Shown: piece after piece, positions 1 to 5,087 of the stretch
Position numbering within the stretch: the first letter of the stretch is position 1
How the letters are laid out: every line of letters begins with the position of its first letter
Source of the DNA: Candidatus Limnocylindria bacterium
Lineage (GTDB): Bacteria; Chloroflexota; Limnocylindria; QHBO01
DNA length: 5,087 bases
Direction of reading: 5' to 3'
Assembly: GCA_030146365.1 (NCBI GenBank)
Contig: JASLBU010000111.1
Location: 1-5,087 of the forward strand
The notes under the pieces: generated by a model
What the model was told of the DNA's origin: nothing
What the model saw: only the letters and a program-made list of their open reading frames with translations
The model's database searches: none
Translations under genes and position numbers: made by a program

Positions 1-734
1 ACCCACTGCTTCTGGCCGAGGTTCGCGCGCTTGAGGAAGTCGACGCCGTAGATCACGCCGTCGAGCTCCTCGCCCCGGGTGTTCATGGCGACCGGGTACA
101 TGCAGCCGGTGGCCACGATGACCGCGTCGTGGTTCGCGCGCACCTGCTCGAGCGTGATGTCCCGCCCGATCTCCACGTTGTAGTGGAACTGCACACCGTG
201 CTTGGCGACCCAGTTCACGTCGAGCTCGATCACGTCGCGCGGCAGTCGGAAGGCAGGGACGCCGATGAGGGTCGTCCCGCCGCCCGAGGGGAGCGCCTCG
301 TAGATGTGGACCTCGTGGCCCCAGCTGGCGAGCTCCTTCGCGGTGGCCAGGCCCGCGGGGCCTGCTCCCACGACGCCCACCTTCCGCCCGGTCGGCGGCT
401 GGACGACAACGTTGTCCGGCATGTTGTTGGCGTAGTGCCAGTCGACGAGAAACCGCTTCATGGCGCGGATGGCGAGCGGCTTGTCGATGTCAGCCCGCCG
501 GCAGGCCTTCTCACACGGGGCGGAGCAGACGTACCCGCAGATCGCGGCGACCGGGTTCGGGTCGCGCGCCAGGATATACCCCTCTTCGAAGCGACCCTCG
601 GCGGCCAGCATGAGGTAGCCCCGACAGTTGGTGTTGACCGGGCATCCTTCCTGGCACTCGATATTGCACTGGAGCCAGTCGACGCCGACCTCGGCGGTCT
701 GGAACCTGAGCGGAATCGCGGTATCGCTGATCAC
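1..734 (-). CDS. Fe-S/FAD-dependent oxidoreductase, GltD/NfnB/DPD N-terminal type (partial, C-terminus beyond left edge)
   Basis: The first 244 residues are visible; the reading frame runs off the left edge. Residues about 20-100 form the cysteine-rich Fer4_20-type domain, with Cys23, 27, 31, 37 and Cys66, 70, 74, 78: eight cysteines, enough for two [4Fe-4S] clusters. A Rossmann FAD motif follows (VGVVGAGPAGLATAKEL, 119-135, then acidic Glu146). A GVPAFRLPRDVI block (158-169) is the family's usual IPxFRLP segment, and VIVATG (205-210) is the second typical nucleotide-domain motif. The NAD(P)H-binding half should lie outside the window. The family moves electrons between NAD(P)H and a partner subunit through FAD and Fe-S clusters, as in glutamate synthase small subunit, NfnB and dihydropyrimidine dehydrogenase. 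The partner here is unknown, so no specific substrate is claimed. GTG at 734 is chosen because no ATG, GTG, TTG or CTG occurs in frame between it and the upstream stop, and the next Met (42) would remove the first four cysteines. The ribosome site is weak: GGAG at 750-753, 15 nt away. Confidence 0.88.
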   Translation of the reverse strand, partial: MISDTAIPLRFQTAEVGVDWLQCNIECQEGCPVNTNCRGYLMLAAEGRFEEGYILARDPNPVAAICGYVCSAPCEKACRRADIDKPLAIRAMKRFLVDWHYANNMPDNVVVQPPTGRKVGVVGAGPAGLATAKELASWGHEVHIYEALPSGGGTTLIGVPAFRLPRDVIELDVNWVAKHGVQFHYNVEIGRDITLEQVRANHDAVIVATGCMYPVAMNTRGEELDGVIYGVDFLKRANLGQKQW

Positions 735-796
735 GGCGAGGTGGTCGCTCTCCGGGCGGCTTTGACCGAAGGGGCTGAGAAGGAGCGGCGAGGCCG

Positions 797-826
797 ATGC
801 TACCTGCTCCCCCGCGTACGGTGCAA
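797..826 (-). promoter_or_regulatory. Possible weak sigma70-type promoter for the oxidoreductase gene
   Basis: On the minus strand, TTGCAC (821-826; 3 of 6 matches to TTGACA) and TAGCAT (797-802; 4 of 6 to TATAAT) are separated by 18 nt. They sit in the only gap of any size between complete genes (735-836), and a start near 790 would give a leader of about 55 nt before GTG 734. In so GC-rich a sequence this AT-leaning pair stands out, but the match is modest and could be chance. The rest of the gap shows no other gene or clear signal. Confidence 0.22.
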
Positions 827-836
827 GGCGACCGTC

Positions 837-1640
837 CTAGGGCGCCGCCAGCAGGGCGTCAGCCACGTCGAGGCTGCGACCGGCGTCCGAGGTGCTGCCA
901 TCCTCCAGGAACCACGAGGCCGAGAGGCCCGCGTACGCCGCGGCCCAGCGCAGCGTCGTCGTCACATCCCGTCCGACAGCCGGAGCGAGGATGGACGCTC
1001 GTGCGAGGATGCGCGTCCGTTCCATGCAGAGGTCGTCGCGATCGAGCGGGTTCGAGAAGATGTTGGCCACCTCGAAGGCCGGATCGCCGACCAGGCCGTT
1101 GGGGTCGATCGCAAGCCATCCGCGGTCGGAGCGAACCACGTTCTCGTGGTGGAGGTCGCCGTGCAGCGGCATCCGGTCCCGCTGGTGCTCCAGGAGGCTG
1201 CGTGCCAGCCGCGCCAGGCCGTCGAGTCGGGGATTCGCGTCGGCCATGGCGAAGAGTGAAGCGAACCACTCCTCCAGGGGTCGCAGGGCTGCCGGCGGGG
1301 GTGACTCCAGCGGCGCGTGCATCTCCGCCAGCACGTCGGTGAAGCGTCGCGTCACGGCGTCGTCGTCCGCGCCGGCGTCGAGCTCGTGCCGCAGGGAGCG
1401 CGTCCCGCCGTCCTCGAGCAGGAGTGCCGTGGGAGCTTCCCCGAGCAGGCGCACGTAGCCCCGGCCGTCGCGCCAGGCGAGAAACGCCGCGATGGGGAGC
1501 CGGTCGCGAAGCCCCGGCGGCTTCAGATTCTTGAGAATGGCCGTGCCTGGCCCGCGGCGAACGCGCCAGACACGGCTCGTCGGCGTGTCGGCGACGAGGA
1601 CCGGGTCCCGGCAGCCCCAGCGGTCGAGCAGGCGCTGCAT
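837..1640 (-). CDS. Aminoglycoside/hydroxyurea phosphotransferase family kinase, APH(6)/StrB-like
   Basis: This complete 267-residue protein has the protein-kinase-like fold of the APH_6_hur family. Family members such as StrB transfer the ATP gamma-phosphate to streptomycin O-6, and others act on hydroxyurea; the substrate here is not known. The N-lobe contains TSRVWRVRR (21-29) and AILKNLKP (34-41), with Lys37 as the likely ATP-binding lysine. ALLLEDGG (72-79) is the hinge region. The catalytic loop is LHGDLHHENV (159-168), with Asp162 as catalytic base and Asn167 as metal ligand. The metal-binding segment AIDPNGLVGDPAFEVAN (177-193) has Asp179 in the DFG-equivalent place and carries the APH(6)-type DPxGLVGDPAxEVA signature. 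All key residues are present, so it should be active. No signal peptide is seen, so it is cytosolic. The length is near the short end for the family. ATG 1640 lies 3 nt after the PBP stop with no Shine-Dalgarno sequence, which points to translational coupling with the PBP. The stop is TAG. Confidence 0.9.
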   Translation of the reverse strand: MQRLLDRWGCRDPVLVADTPTSRVWRVRRGPGTAILKNLKPPGLRDRLPIAAFLAWRDGRGYVRLLGEAPTALLLEDGGTRSLRHELDAGADDDAVTRRFTDVLAEMHAPLESPPPAALRPLEEWFASLFAMADANPRLDGLARLARSLLEHQRDRMPLHGDLHHENVVRSDRGWLAIDPNGLVGDPAFEVANIFSNPLDRDDLCMERTRILARASILAPAVGRDVTTTLRWAAAYAGLSASWFLEDGSTSDAGRSLDVADALLAAP

Positions 1641-1643
1641 CGG

Positions 1644-3677
1644 TCAGTTCGCGAAGTGGGCGGCCATCACCTGGCGAACGAGCGGGGCCGCATCCGAGCC
1701 CCCGGTGCCGAGCGGGATGTGAGGCAGGATGGTGGCGACCGCGATCGACGGGTCCTCGGCCGGCGCGAAGGCCGGGAACCAGGCGTGCGGGTCGGGCGTG
1801 CCCGTCTCCGCCGTGCCCGACTTGCCCGCCACCGGGATGCCGAACCCGGCGAACGCGGCGGTCCCGGTCCCGTACGGGAGCGTGACGACCGCCTGGAGCG
1901 TCTCGGTCACGTAGGCCAGGTCCGCGTCTGAGACGCTGATCTCTCTGACCACGGTCGGGCCCACCTCCTGCGCCACGGTCCCGTCCGGCAGCGTGGCGGT
2001 CGTGATGATCCGCGGTTGCCACAGGGTGCCGGCGTTGCCGATGGCGGCGTAGGCGTTCGCGAGCTGGAGGGGTGTGCCGAGGAACGCTCCCTGGCCGATC
2101 GCCAGCTGGATCTGCTCGAAGCCCGAGAAGCCGCCGCGACCGTTGGCCGCCAGCCAGGCGTCGTCCGGCACGATGCCGGTCTCCTCGACGAGATAGCCGA
2201 TCCCGGTGGCCGCACCGAAGCCGAACTCGAACATCAGGTCGGTGAAGGCGGTCTCGTCGACCCCATAGACGTCGAGCGCGAGCGGCATGTACGTCGTGTT
2301 GCAGCTGAATGCCATCGCCTCCGCCAGGCTCACCTGCCCGGGCAGCTCGTGGCTCTCGTAGTTGCGGAACGTGAAGTCGCCGTACTTCCAGGTCGGCGGG
2401 CAGCGTACGAGGGCGTTCGGCGTCACGACGCCGACCTGCAGAGCCGCCGCCAGCGCGAACGGCTTGAACGACGATCCGGCCGGATAGGCCCCCAGCACCG
2501 CCTTGTTGAACACCTGCCCCTGCCCGGCCGGCGCGAGCGGGGTCCCGGTGAGCGTCGCCCCGACCGTCATCGAGTTGGGGTTGAAGGCCGGGCGGCTGGC
2601 CAGCGCCCAGACGTCACCGGACGTGGGATCCACCACCGCGGTCGCCGCCTCGTCGTATGGCGCCAGGACCTGCTCCGCGACGCGTTGGATGTCCGGCCGG
2701 ATGGTCACCGCGATGTCCGCACCGGGCACCATTTCCGTCTCGTAGAGCACTGTCTCGCTGGCGTCCTCCGCCACCGCCACGAGTCGCCAGCCGGGCGTGC
2801 CGCGGAGCAGGTCCTCGGCTCCGGACTCGAGACCGCTGCGGCCGATGACGTCCCCGGCCCGGTAGCCGTCCGCCGCGCGGGTCGCCAGGTCGTCGGCCGT
2901 CACCTCCGAGACGTAGCCGATCACCTGCCCGGCTAGGGACTCCTGGGGATAGACGCGCACGCCGTCGTCTCGCGTCTCGGCCCACACCAGGTCGCCTGCA
3001 CCGACGATGCGACCGCGGGGCGCCAGGTCGCGGTCGAGCCGGAGCGTGCCGCCCGGGCCGAGCTCCGGGAAGAGCGTGGCGGGCGACCATCGCAGCAGCC
3101 ACCCATCGGCGCCATGGACCCAGGTGAGGTCGCGGTCGAGCGCCAGCGTTCCGAAGCGCTCGGAGGCGACCTCCACCTCGATCGGTACGGCGAGGGCCGG
3201 CACCGGCCCCTCGAGCGGCGTGGGGGGATCGAACGAGGGCGCGGCCGTTGCGGCCGGCACGGAGGACGGATCGGGGCTCGAGGGGGCTCCGGACGTTGGA
3301 GCGGGCGTCGGCGTGGGCGCCGGGAACTCGGCGGGCCTCGGCTCCGGCGGGAGCGCCGCCAGTGCGGGCGGGCCGGCCTTGCCGGCCATCGCGGTCGCAA
3401 CGACCGCCTCGGCGAACGTGGCGTGGAGGGCCTCGAAGGAGTCGAGCGGGTAGTCGTCGCGGATCGCGGGGTCCAAAAGCGCATGCATCGCGGCGTAATC
3501 GCCGGCCGCCCAGGCGTCGAGGTAACCCTCCGCCAGACCGACCGCCGCATCGTCGGGCGAGCGGGGAAAGGTCGTCGGCACCGGCGTCGGCTCCGGCGTC
3601 GGCTGGCTGCTGCAGGCCGCCAGGAACGCGAACGCTCCGCCGACCAGTCCCAGATGGGCCGCGCGCAGCCGCATCAT
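1644..3677 (-). CDS. Class B penicillin-binding protein (transpeptidase), MecA_N-type lipoprotein
   Basis: This 677-residue protein is a D,D-transpeptidase that crosslinks peptidoglycan outside the membrane. It begins with a lipoprotein signal: Arg3/Arg5, a hydrophobic stretch 9-21, then lipobox LAAC with Cys22 and a PT/PE/PV tether (25-36). An NTF2-like MecA_N domain begins at about 41-100 (GLAEGYLDAWAAGDYAAMHALL), is interrupted by a Pro/Ala/Ser/Thr-rich stretch (about 108-160), and resumes at 161-205, ending in WLLRWSPATLFPEL. A short PBP-dimer region follows (about 219-320: RGRI, GQVIGYV, GDVIGRSGLE, LRG). The transpeptidase domain (about 340-672) has all three catalytic motifs: SSFK (Ser402, Lys405), SCN (Ser458, Asn460) and KSGT (619-622). 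KSG rather than KTG is also found in S. aureus PBP2a. ATG 3677 is preferred: GGGTGA lies 10 nt upstream and it makes an ATGA overlap with the preceding stop. A second ATG at 3674 is possible. A longer in-frame extension to 4013 exists, but it runs antiphase through the deacetylase gene and would bury the signal peptide. Confidence 0.93.
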   Translation of the reverse strand: MMRLRAAHLGLVGGAFAFLAACSSQPTPEPTPVPTTFPRSPDDAAVGLAEGYLDAWAAGDYAAMHALLDPAIRDDYPLDSFEALHATFAEAVVATAMAGKAGPPALAALPPEPRPAEFPAPTPTPAPTSGAPSSPDPSSVPAATAAPSFDPPTPLEGPVPALAVPIEVEVASERFGTLALDRDLTWVHGADGWLLRWSPATLFPELGPGGTLRLDRDLAPRGRIVGAGDLVWAETRDDGVRVYPQESLAGQVIGYVSEVTADDLATRAADGYRAGDVIGRSGLESGAEDLLRGTPGWRLVAVAEDASETVLYETEMVPGADIAVTIRPDIQRVAEQVLAPYDEAATAVVDPTSGDVWALASRPAFNPNSMTVGATLTGTPLAPAGQGQVFNKAVLGAYPAGSSFKPFALAAALQVGVVTPNALVRCPPTWKYGDFTFRNYESHELPGQVSLAEAMAFSCNTTYMPLALDVYGVDETAFTDLMFEFGFGAATGIGYLVEETGIVPDDAWLAANGRGGFSGFEQIQLAIGQGAFLGTPLQLANAYAAIGNAGTLWQPRIITTATLPDGTVAQEVGPTVVREISVSDADLAYVTETLQAVVTLPYGTGTAAFAGFGIPVAGKSGTAETGTPDPHAWFPAFAPAEDPSIAVATILPHIPLGTGGSDAAPLVRQVMAAHFAN
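3198..3356 (-). other. Sequence coding for a Pro/Ala/Ser/Thr-rich low-complexity linker in the PBP
   Basis: PBP residues about 108-160 are mostly Pro, Ala, Ser and Thr (for example PAPTPTPAPTSGAPSSP) with almost no hydrophobic core residues. This indicates an extended, disordered linker. It lies between the helical start and the beta-strand end of what otherwise reads as one MecA_N/NTF2-like domain. The same bases give a glycine/valine-rich reading on the plus strand, which is a shadow. Confidence 0.7.
3574..3605 (-). repeat. Imperfect 12-bp tandem repeat in the lipoprotein tether
   Basis: On the plus strand, a 12-bp unit of the form CGTCGGCWCCGG occurs about two and two-thirds times in a row. 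In the PBP it codes for the PT-x-P pattern (QPTPEPTPVPTT, residues 25-36) directly after the lipidated Cys22. It is a short coding repeat that gives a flexible membrane tether, and its length could vary between strains by slippage. Confidence 0.6.
3612..3677 (-). other. Lipoprotein signal peptide and lipobox of the PBP
   Basis: Residues 1-22 have two arginines, a short hydrophobic core (LGLVGGAFAFLAA) and a lipobox L19-A20-A21-C22, followed by SSQ and a Pro/Thr tether. This is a textbook type II (Lsp-cleaved) signal, predicting a lipid anchor on Cys22. Most class B PBPs instead have an uncleaved transmembrane helix. The alternative, an uncleaved N-terminal anchor, is less likely because the core is short and the lipobox fits well. 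Confidence 0.75.
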
Positions 3678-4393
3678 CTCGCCAGGGTCACCCGACGAAA
3701 GCCCTCCGCGGCGCCGTAGCCCGCTCGCTCGCCCAGCTCCTCGCTCCGCCGCCGCACCCAGCGCGCGACGTCCTCGAACTGGCGGAACTGGCTGGCGTGC
3801 TGCGCGAGCGCGGCGACCTTGCGGTCGATCGTCCCGCCGATATCGACCAGCTGGTTCGCCTCGTTCGTGCTCCACAGGTAGAGCTCGGCGACCTTCCACG
3901 CACCGAGCCCGCGGTCCAGGTGCTCGCGAAAGTTGAGTGGGTCGCGAGCGGTCGGGAACACGGCGTCGACCGTGACCTGCCCGACCGCGCGGTGGTCCGG
4001 GTGGTTGACCCACTCGTTGTTCACGAACAGCACGGTCGGATCATGGGTCATCACGATCTCCGGCCGCTCGGAACGGATGGCGAGCGTGATCCGCTCGCGG
4101 AGCCGAAGCGACGGTTCCACCTGCCCGTCCGGCTCGTCGAGGAACTCGACGCCCTCGACGCCGATCTCCGCCGCCGCGGCCTGCTGCTCCCGCATGCGCA
4201 CCTCGGTCAGGGCGGCGATGTCGGTGGCCGGGTCGTCGCTTCCCTTGTCCCCCCGCGTGACGAGCAGGTAACGGACCGATGCGCCTTCCGCGACCCACCG
4301 CGCGAGGGTGCCGCCGGCCCCGAACTCGATGTCGTCGGGGTGCGCGGCGACGACCAGAACGCGTTCCGGGGTCGGCAGCTGGTCGTCAGGCAT
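3674..4393 (-). CDS. PIG-L/LmbE-family zinc-dependent N-deacetylase
   Basis: This complete 239-residue protein belongs to the family that removes acetyl groups from N-acetylglucosaminyl compounds, including mycothiol/bacillithiol precursors (MshB, BshB), antibiotic intermediates and GPI precursors. The first signature is VLVVAAHPDDIEFGAGG (12-28), with zinc ligands His18 and Asp21 and Asp20 as the likely general base, by analogy with MshB. The second is NHPDHRAVG (130-138), with His134 as the likely third zinc ligand. LLVTRGDKGSDD (43-54), R66xxE69 and the MTHDP segment (115-119) are also typical of the family. No signal peptide is present, so it should be cytosolic. The substrate cannot be read from the sequence. 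The start ATG 4393 lies 33 nt after the ATPase stop, has no clear Shine-Dalgarno sequence and has no alternative start nearby. Its TGA stop overlaps the PBP start by 4 nt, so the two are probably cotranslated. Confidence 0.92.
   Translation of the reverse strand: MPDDQLPTPERVLVVAAHPDDIEFGAGGTLARWVAEGASVRYLLVTRGDKGSDDPATDIAALTEVRMREQQAAAAEIGVEGVEFLDEPDGQVEPSLRLRERITLAIRSERPEIVMTHDPTVLFVNNEWVNHPDHRAVGQVTVDAVFPTARDPLNFREHLDRGLGAWKVAELYLWSTNEANQLVDIGGTIDRKVAALAQHASQFRQFEDVARWVRRRSEELGERAGYGAAEGFRRVTLAR
3688..3693 (-). promoter_or_regulatory. Ribosome binding site supporting the PBP start at 3677
   Basis: GGGTGA on the minus strand lies 10 nt before ATG 3677 and 13 nt before the adjacent ATG 3674. 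It is inside the end of the deacetylase gene. The spacing favours the first ATG, which also gives the common ATGA stop/start overlap. Confidence 0.4.
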
Positions 4394-4398
4394 CGGGT

Positions 4399-4408
4399 CG
4401 ATCGATCG
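4399..4408. other. Perfect 10-bp palindrome CGATCGATCG before the deacetylase start
   Basis: CGATCGATCG is its own reverse complement and lies 5 nt upstream of ATG 4393, within the 33-bp gap after the ATPase stop. It could be a small protein-binding site or a weak hairpin, but it may be chance in GC-rich DNA. No -10/-35 pair or terminator is visible in this gap. Confidence 0.25.
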
Positions 4409-4426
4409 TAGCAGCCAGCGTCCTCG

Positions 4427-5087
4427 TCACCCGAGAGCACGGGTCTGCCCGCCACCCGGGTCGAGGAGCTCGGCGGTCCACTGGTGGCAAGTGAAATAGA
4501 GGACCTGGTGCCGCTCCGCGAGGTCGCGAATCGCCGCGGCGGCTCGACCCGCCCGTTCCGCATCGAAGTTCACCAGGATGTCGTCCATCACCACCGGCAG
4601 CGGCTCCGCGTGGCGGGCGAACTCCTCGATGAGCCCGAAGCGCAGCGCAAGGTAGAGCTGCTCGCCCGTGCCCCGCGAGAGCTCCTCGGTGACCCGGCTG
4701 TCGCCCCCGTCCGTCTCGACCCGCACGCTGGCGTCGCCCGGTGGCGCCACGATGCGGCTGTAGCGGCCCGCGGTGATGCGTTCGAAGTAACGCTCCGCGG
4801 CACGTACGACGTCGGGCTGGCGCTCGCGCTCATAACGAGAACGCGTCTCCTCCAGCAGCCGGAGGGTGACGGCCTTCACCGCCCATTCGCGTGCCATGGC
4901 TCGCGCGCGTCCCTCGAGCACGGCGAGCTCCTGGCGATGCGCGCCGAGCTCCTCCGTCGTCTCCAGCTCCCGGATGCGGGCGTCGAGCGCGCCGATGCGG
5001 TTCAGGGCATCCCGCTCTTCCGCCTCCAGCCGCTCAAGCGTGGCGGCTGCCTCCACCGCGGCCGCCTCGAGGGACGCCGGCGTCCGG
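4427..5087 (-). CDS. YhaN/SbcC-like AAA-family DNA-repair ATPase (partial, N-terminus beyond right edge)
   Basis: The last 219 residues are visible; the frame stays open to the right edge, so the internal GTG at 5056 is not the start. Residues about 5-90 of the fragment are charged, Glu/Arg/Leu-rich helix, the returning arm of a coiled coil. The C-terminal ATPase head half follows: FERITAGRYSRI (101-112), the ABC signature-like LSRGTGEQLYLALR (136-149), Walker B LPVVMDDILVNFD (163-175) and an H-loop TCHQ (199-202). This order and the DDILVNFD motif are characteristic of the YhaN branch of SMC/Rad50/SbcC-type ATPases, in which ATP-driven head engagement controls a partner nuclease on DNA. The Walker A half, and usually a neighbouring YhaO/SbcD-like metallophosphoesterase, should lie to the right of the window. 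A RecN- or SbcC-type protein is less likely because the C-terminal motifs fit YhaN better. It shares strand with the deacetylase and is 33 bp from it, but has no obvious functional link to it. Confidence 0.85.
   Translation of the reverse strand, partial: RTPASLEAAAVEAAATLERLEAEERDALNRIGALDARIRELETTEELGAHRQELAVLEGRARAMAREWAVKAVTLRLLEETRSRYERERQPDVVRAAERYFERITAGRYSRIVAPPGDASVRVETDGGDSRVTEELSRGTGEQLYLALRFGLIEEFARHAEPLPVVMDDILVNFDAERAGRAAAAIRDLAERHQVLYFTCHQWTAELLDPGGGQTRALG

Noticed and set aside
818..835. Hairpin just after the kinase stop as a terminator (ACGGT / ACCGT, 8-nt loop)
   Set aside because: The stem is only 5 bp and no T-tract follows, so it does not qualify as an intrinsic terminator.
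129..1259. Long plus-strand ORF of 376 codons
   Set aside because: It lies antisense across the oxidoreductase and kinase genes, has no recognisable motif, and has the Arg/Gly/Ala/Val-rich composition of a shadow frame in GC-rich DNA.
859..2022. Minus-strand ORF of 387 codons overlapping the PBP end and the kinase
   Set aside because: It is out of frame with both genes and Arg/Gly/Pro-rich; the catalytic motifs of both proteins are in other frames.
2016..2936. Plus-strand ORF of 306 codons opposite the PBP
   Set aside because: It covers the transpeptidase domain in antisense; the motifs SxxK, SxN and the dimer region are all on the minus strand.
3678..4013. N-terminal extension of the PBP by 112 codons
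   Set aside because: It would overlap the deacetylase in another frame, is Arg/Gly/Pro-rich shadow sequence, and would place the lipoprotein signal inside the protein.
3248..4411. Long plus-strand ORF of 387 codons
   Set aside because: It is antisense to the well-supported PBP and PIG-L genes, with Arg/Pro-rich and then shadow-like composition and no domain motif.
4427..5056. Complete 209-residue gene starting at GTG 5056
   Set aside because: The frame is open to the right edge with coiled-coil-like sequence continuing upstream, and the protein lacks the Walker A half, so it is the tail of a larger ATPase.

Overview
The window is a GC-rich (roughly 70 % by eye) bacterial segment. Five genes all lie on the minus strand and are read from the right edge to the left. 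Dense coding, strong G/C preference at third codon positions and long shadow ORFs on the plus strand fit a high-GC bacterium. The mix of a YhaN-type ATPase, a PIG-L deacetylase, a MecA_N-type penicillin-binding lipoprotein and an APH(6)-like kinase recalls soil Chloroflexota or Actinomycetota. That placement is a weak inference, because no RNA gene or other taxonomic marker is present.

Layout in transcription order. (1) At the right edge is the 3' part of a YhaN/SbcC-like AAA (ABC-type) DNA-repair ATPase; its N-terminus lies outside the window. (2) After 33 bp comes a complete PIG-L/LmbE-family zinc deacetylase. (3) Its stop overlaps the start of a complete 677-residue class B penicillin-binding protein, made as a lipoprotein with a MecA_N/NTF2-like N-terminal domain. 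(4) Three bases after the PBP stop starts a complete 267-residue kinase of the aminoglycoside/hydroxyurea (APH(6)/StrB-like) family. (5) After a 102-bp gap comes the N-terminal half of an Fe-S/FAD oxidoreductase of the GltD/NfnB/DPD-N type, cut by the left edge.

Genes 2-4 are packed tightly enough (4-bp overlap, then a 3-bp gap) to be one translationally coupled unit. One makes or trims an acetylated substrate, one crosslinks peptidoglycan outside the membrane, and one phosphorylates a small molecule. A MecA-like transpeptidase directly coupled to an APH(6)-like kinase suggests, but does not prove, an intrinsic antibiotic-tolerance or envelope module. The oxidoreductase may have its own weak promoter in the 102-bp gap. 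The ATPase belongs functionally to DNA repair and probably to a YhaO/SbcD-type nuclease gene further right.

No rRNA, tRNA, CRISPR, insertion sequence or convincing terminator was seen. I found no clearly new system. The most noteworthy points are the PBP-kinase coupling and a Pro-rich insertion that appears to split the PBP's NTF2-like domain.
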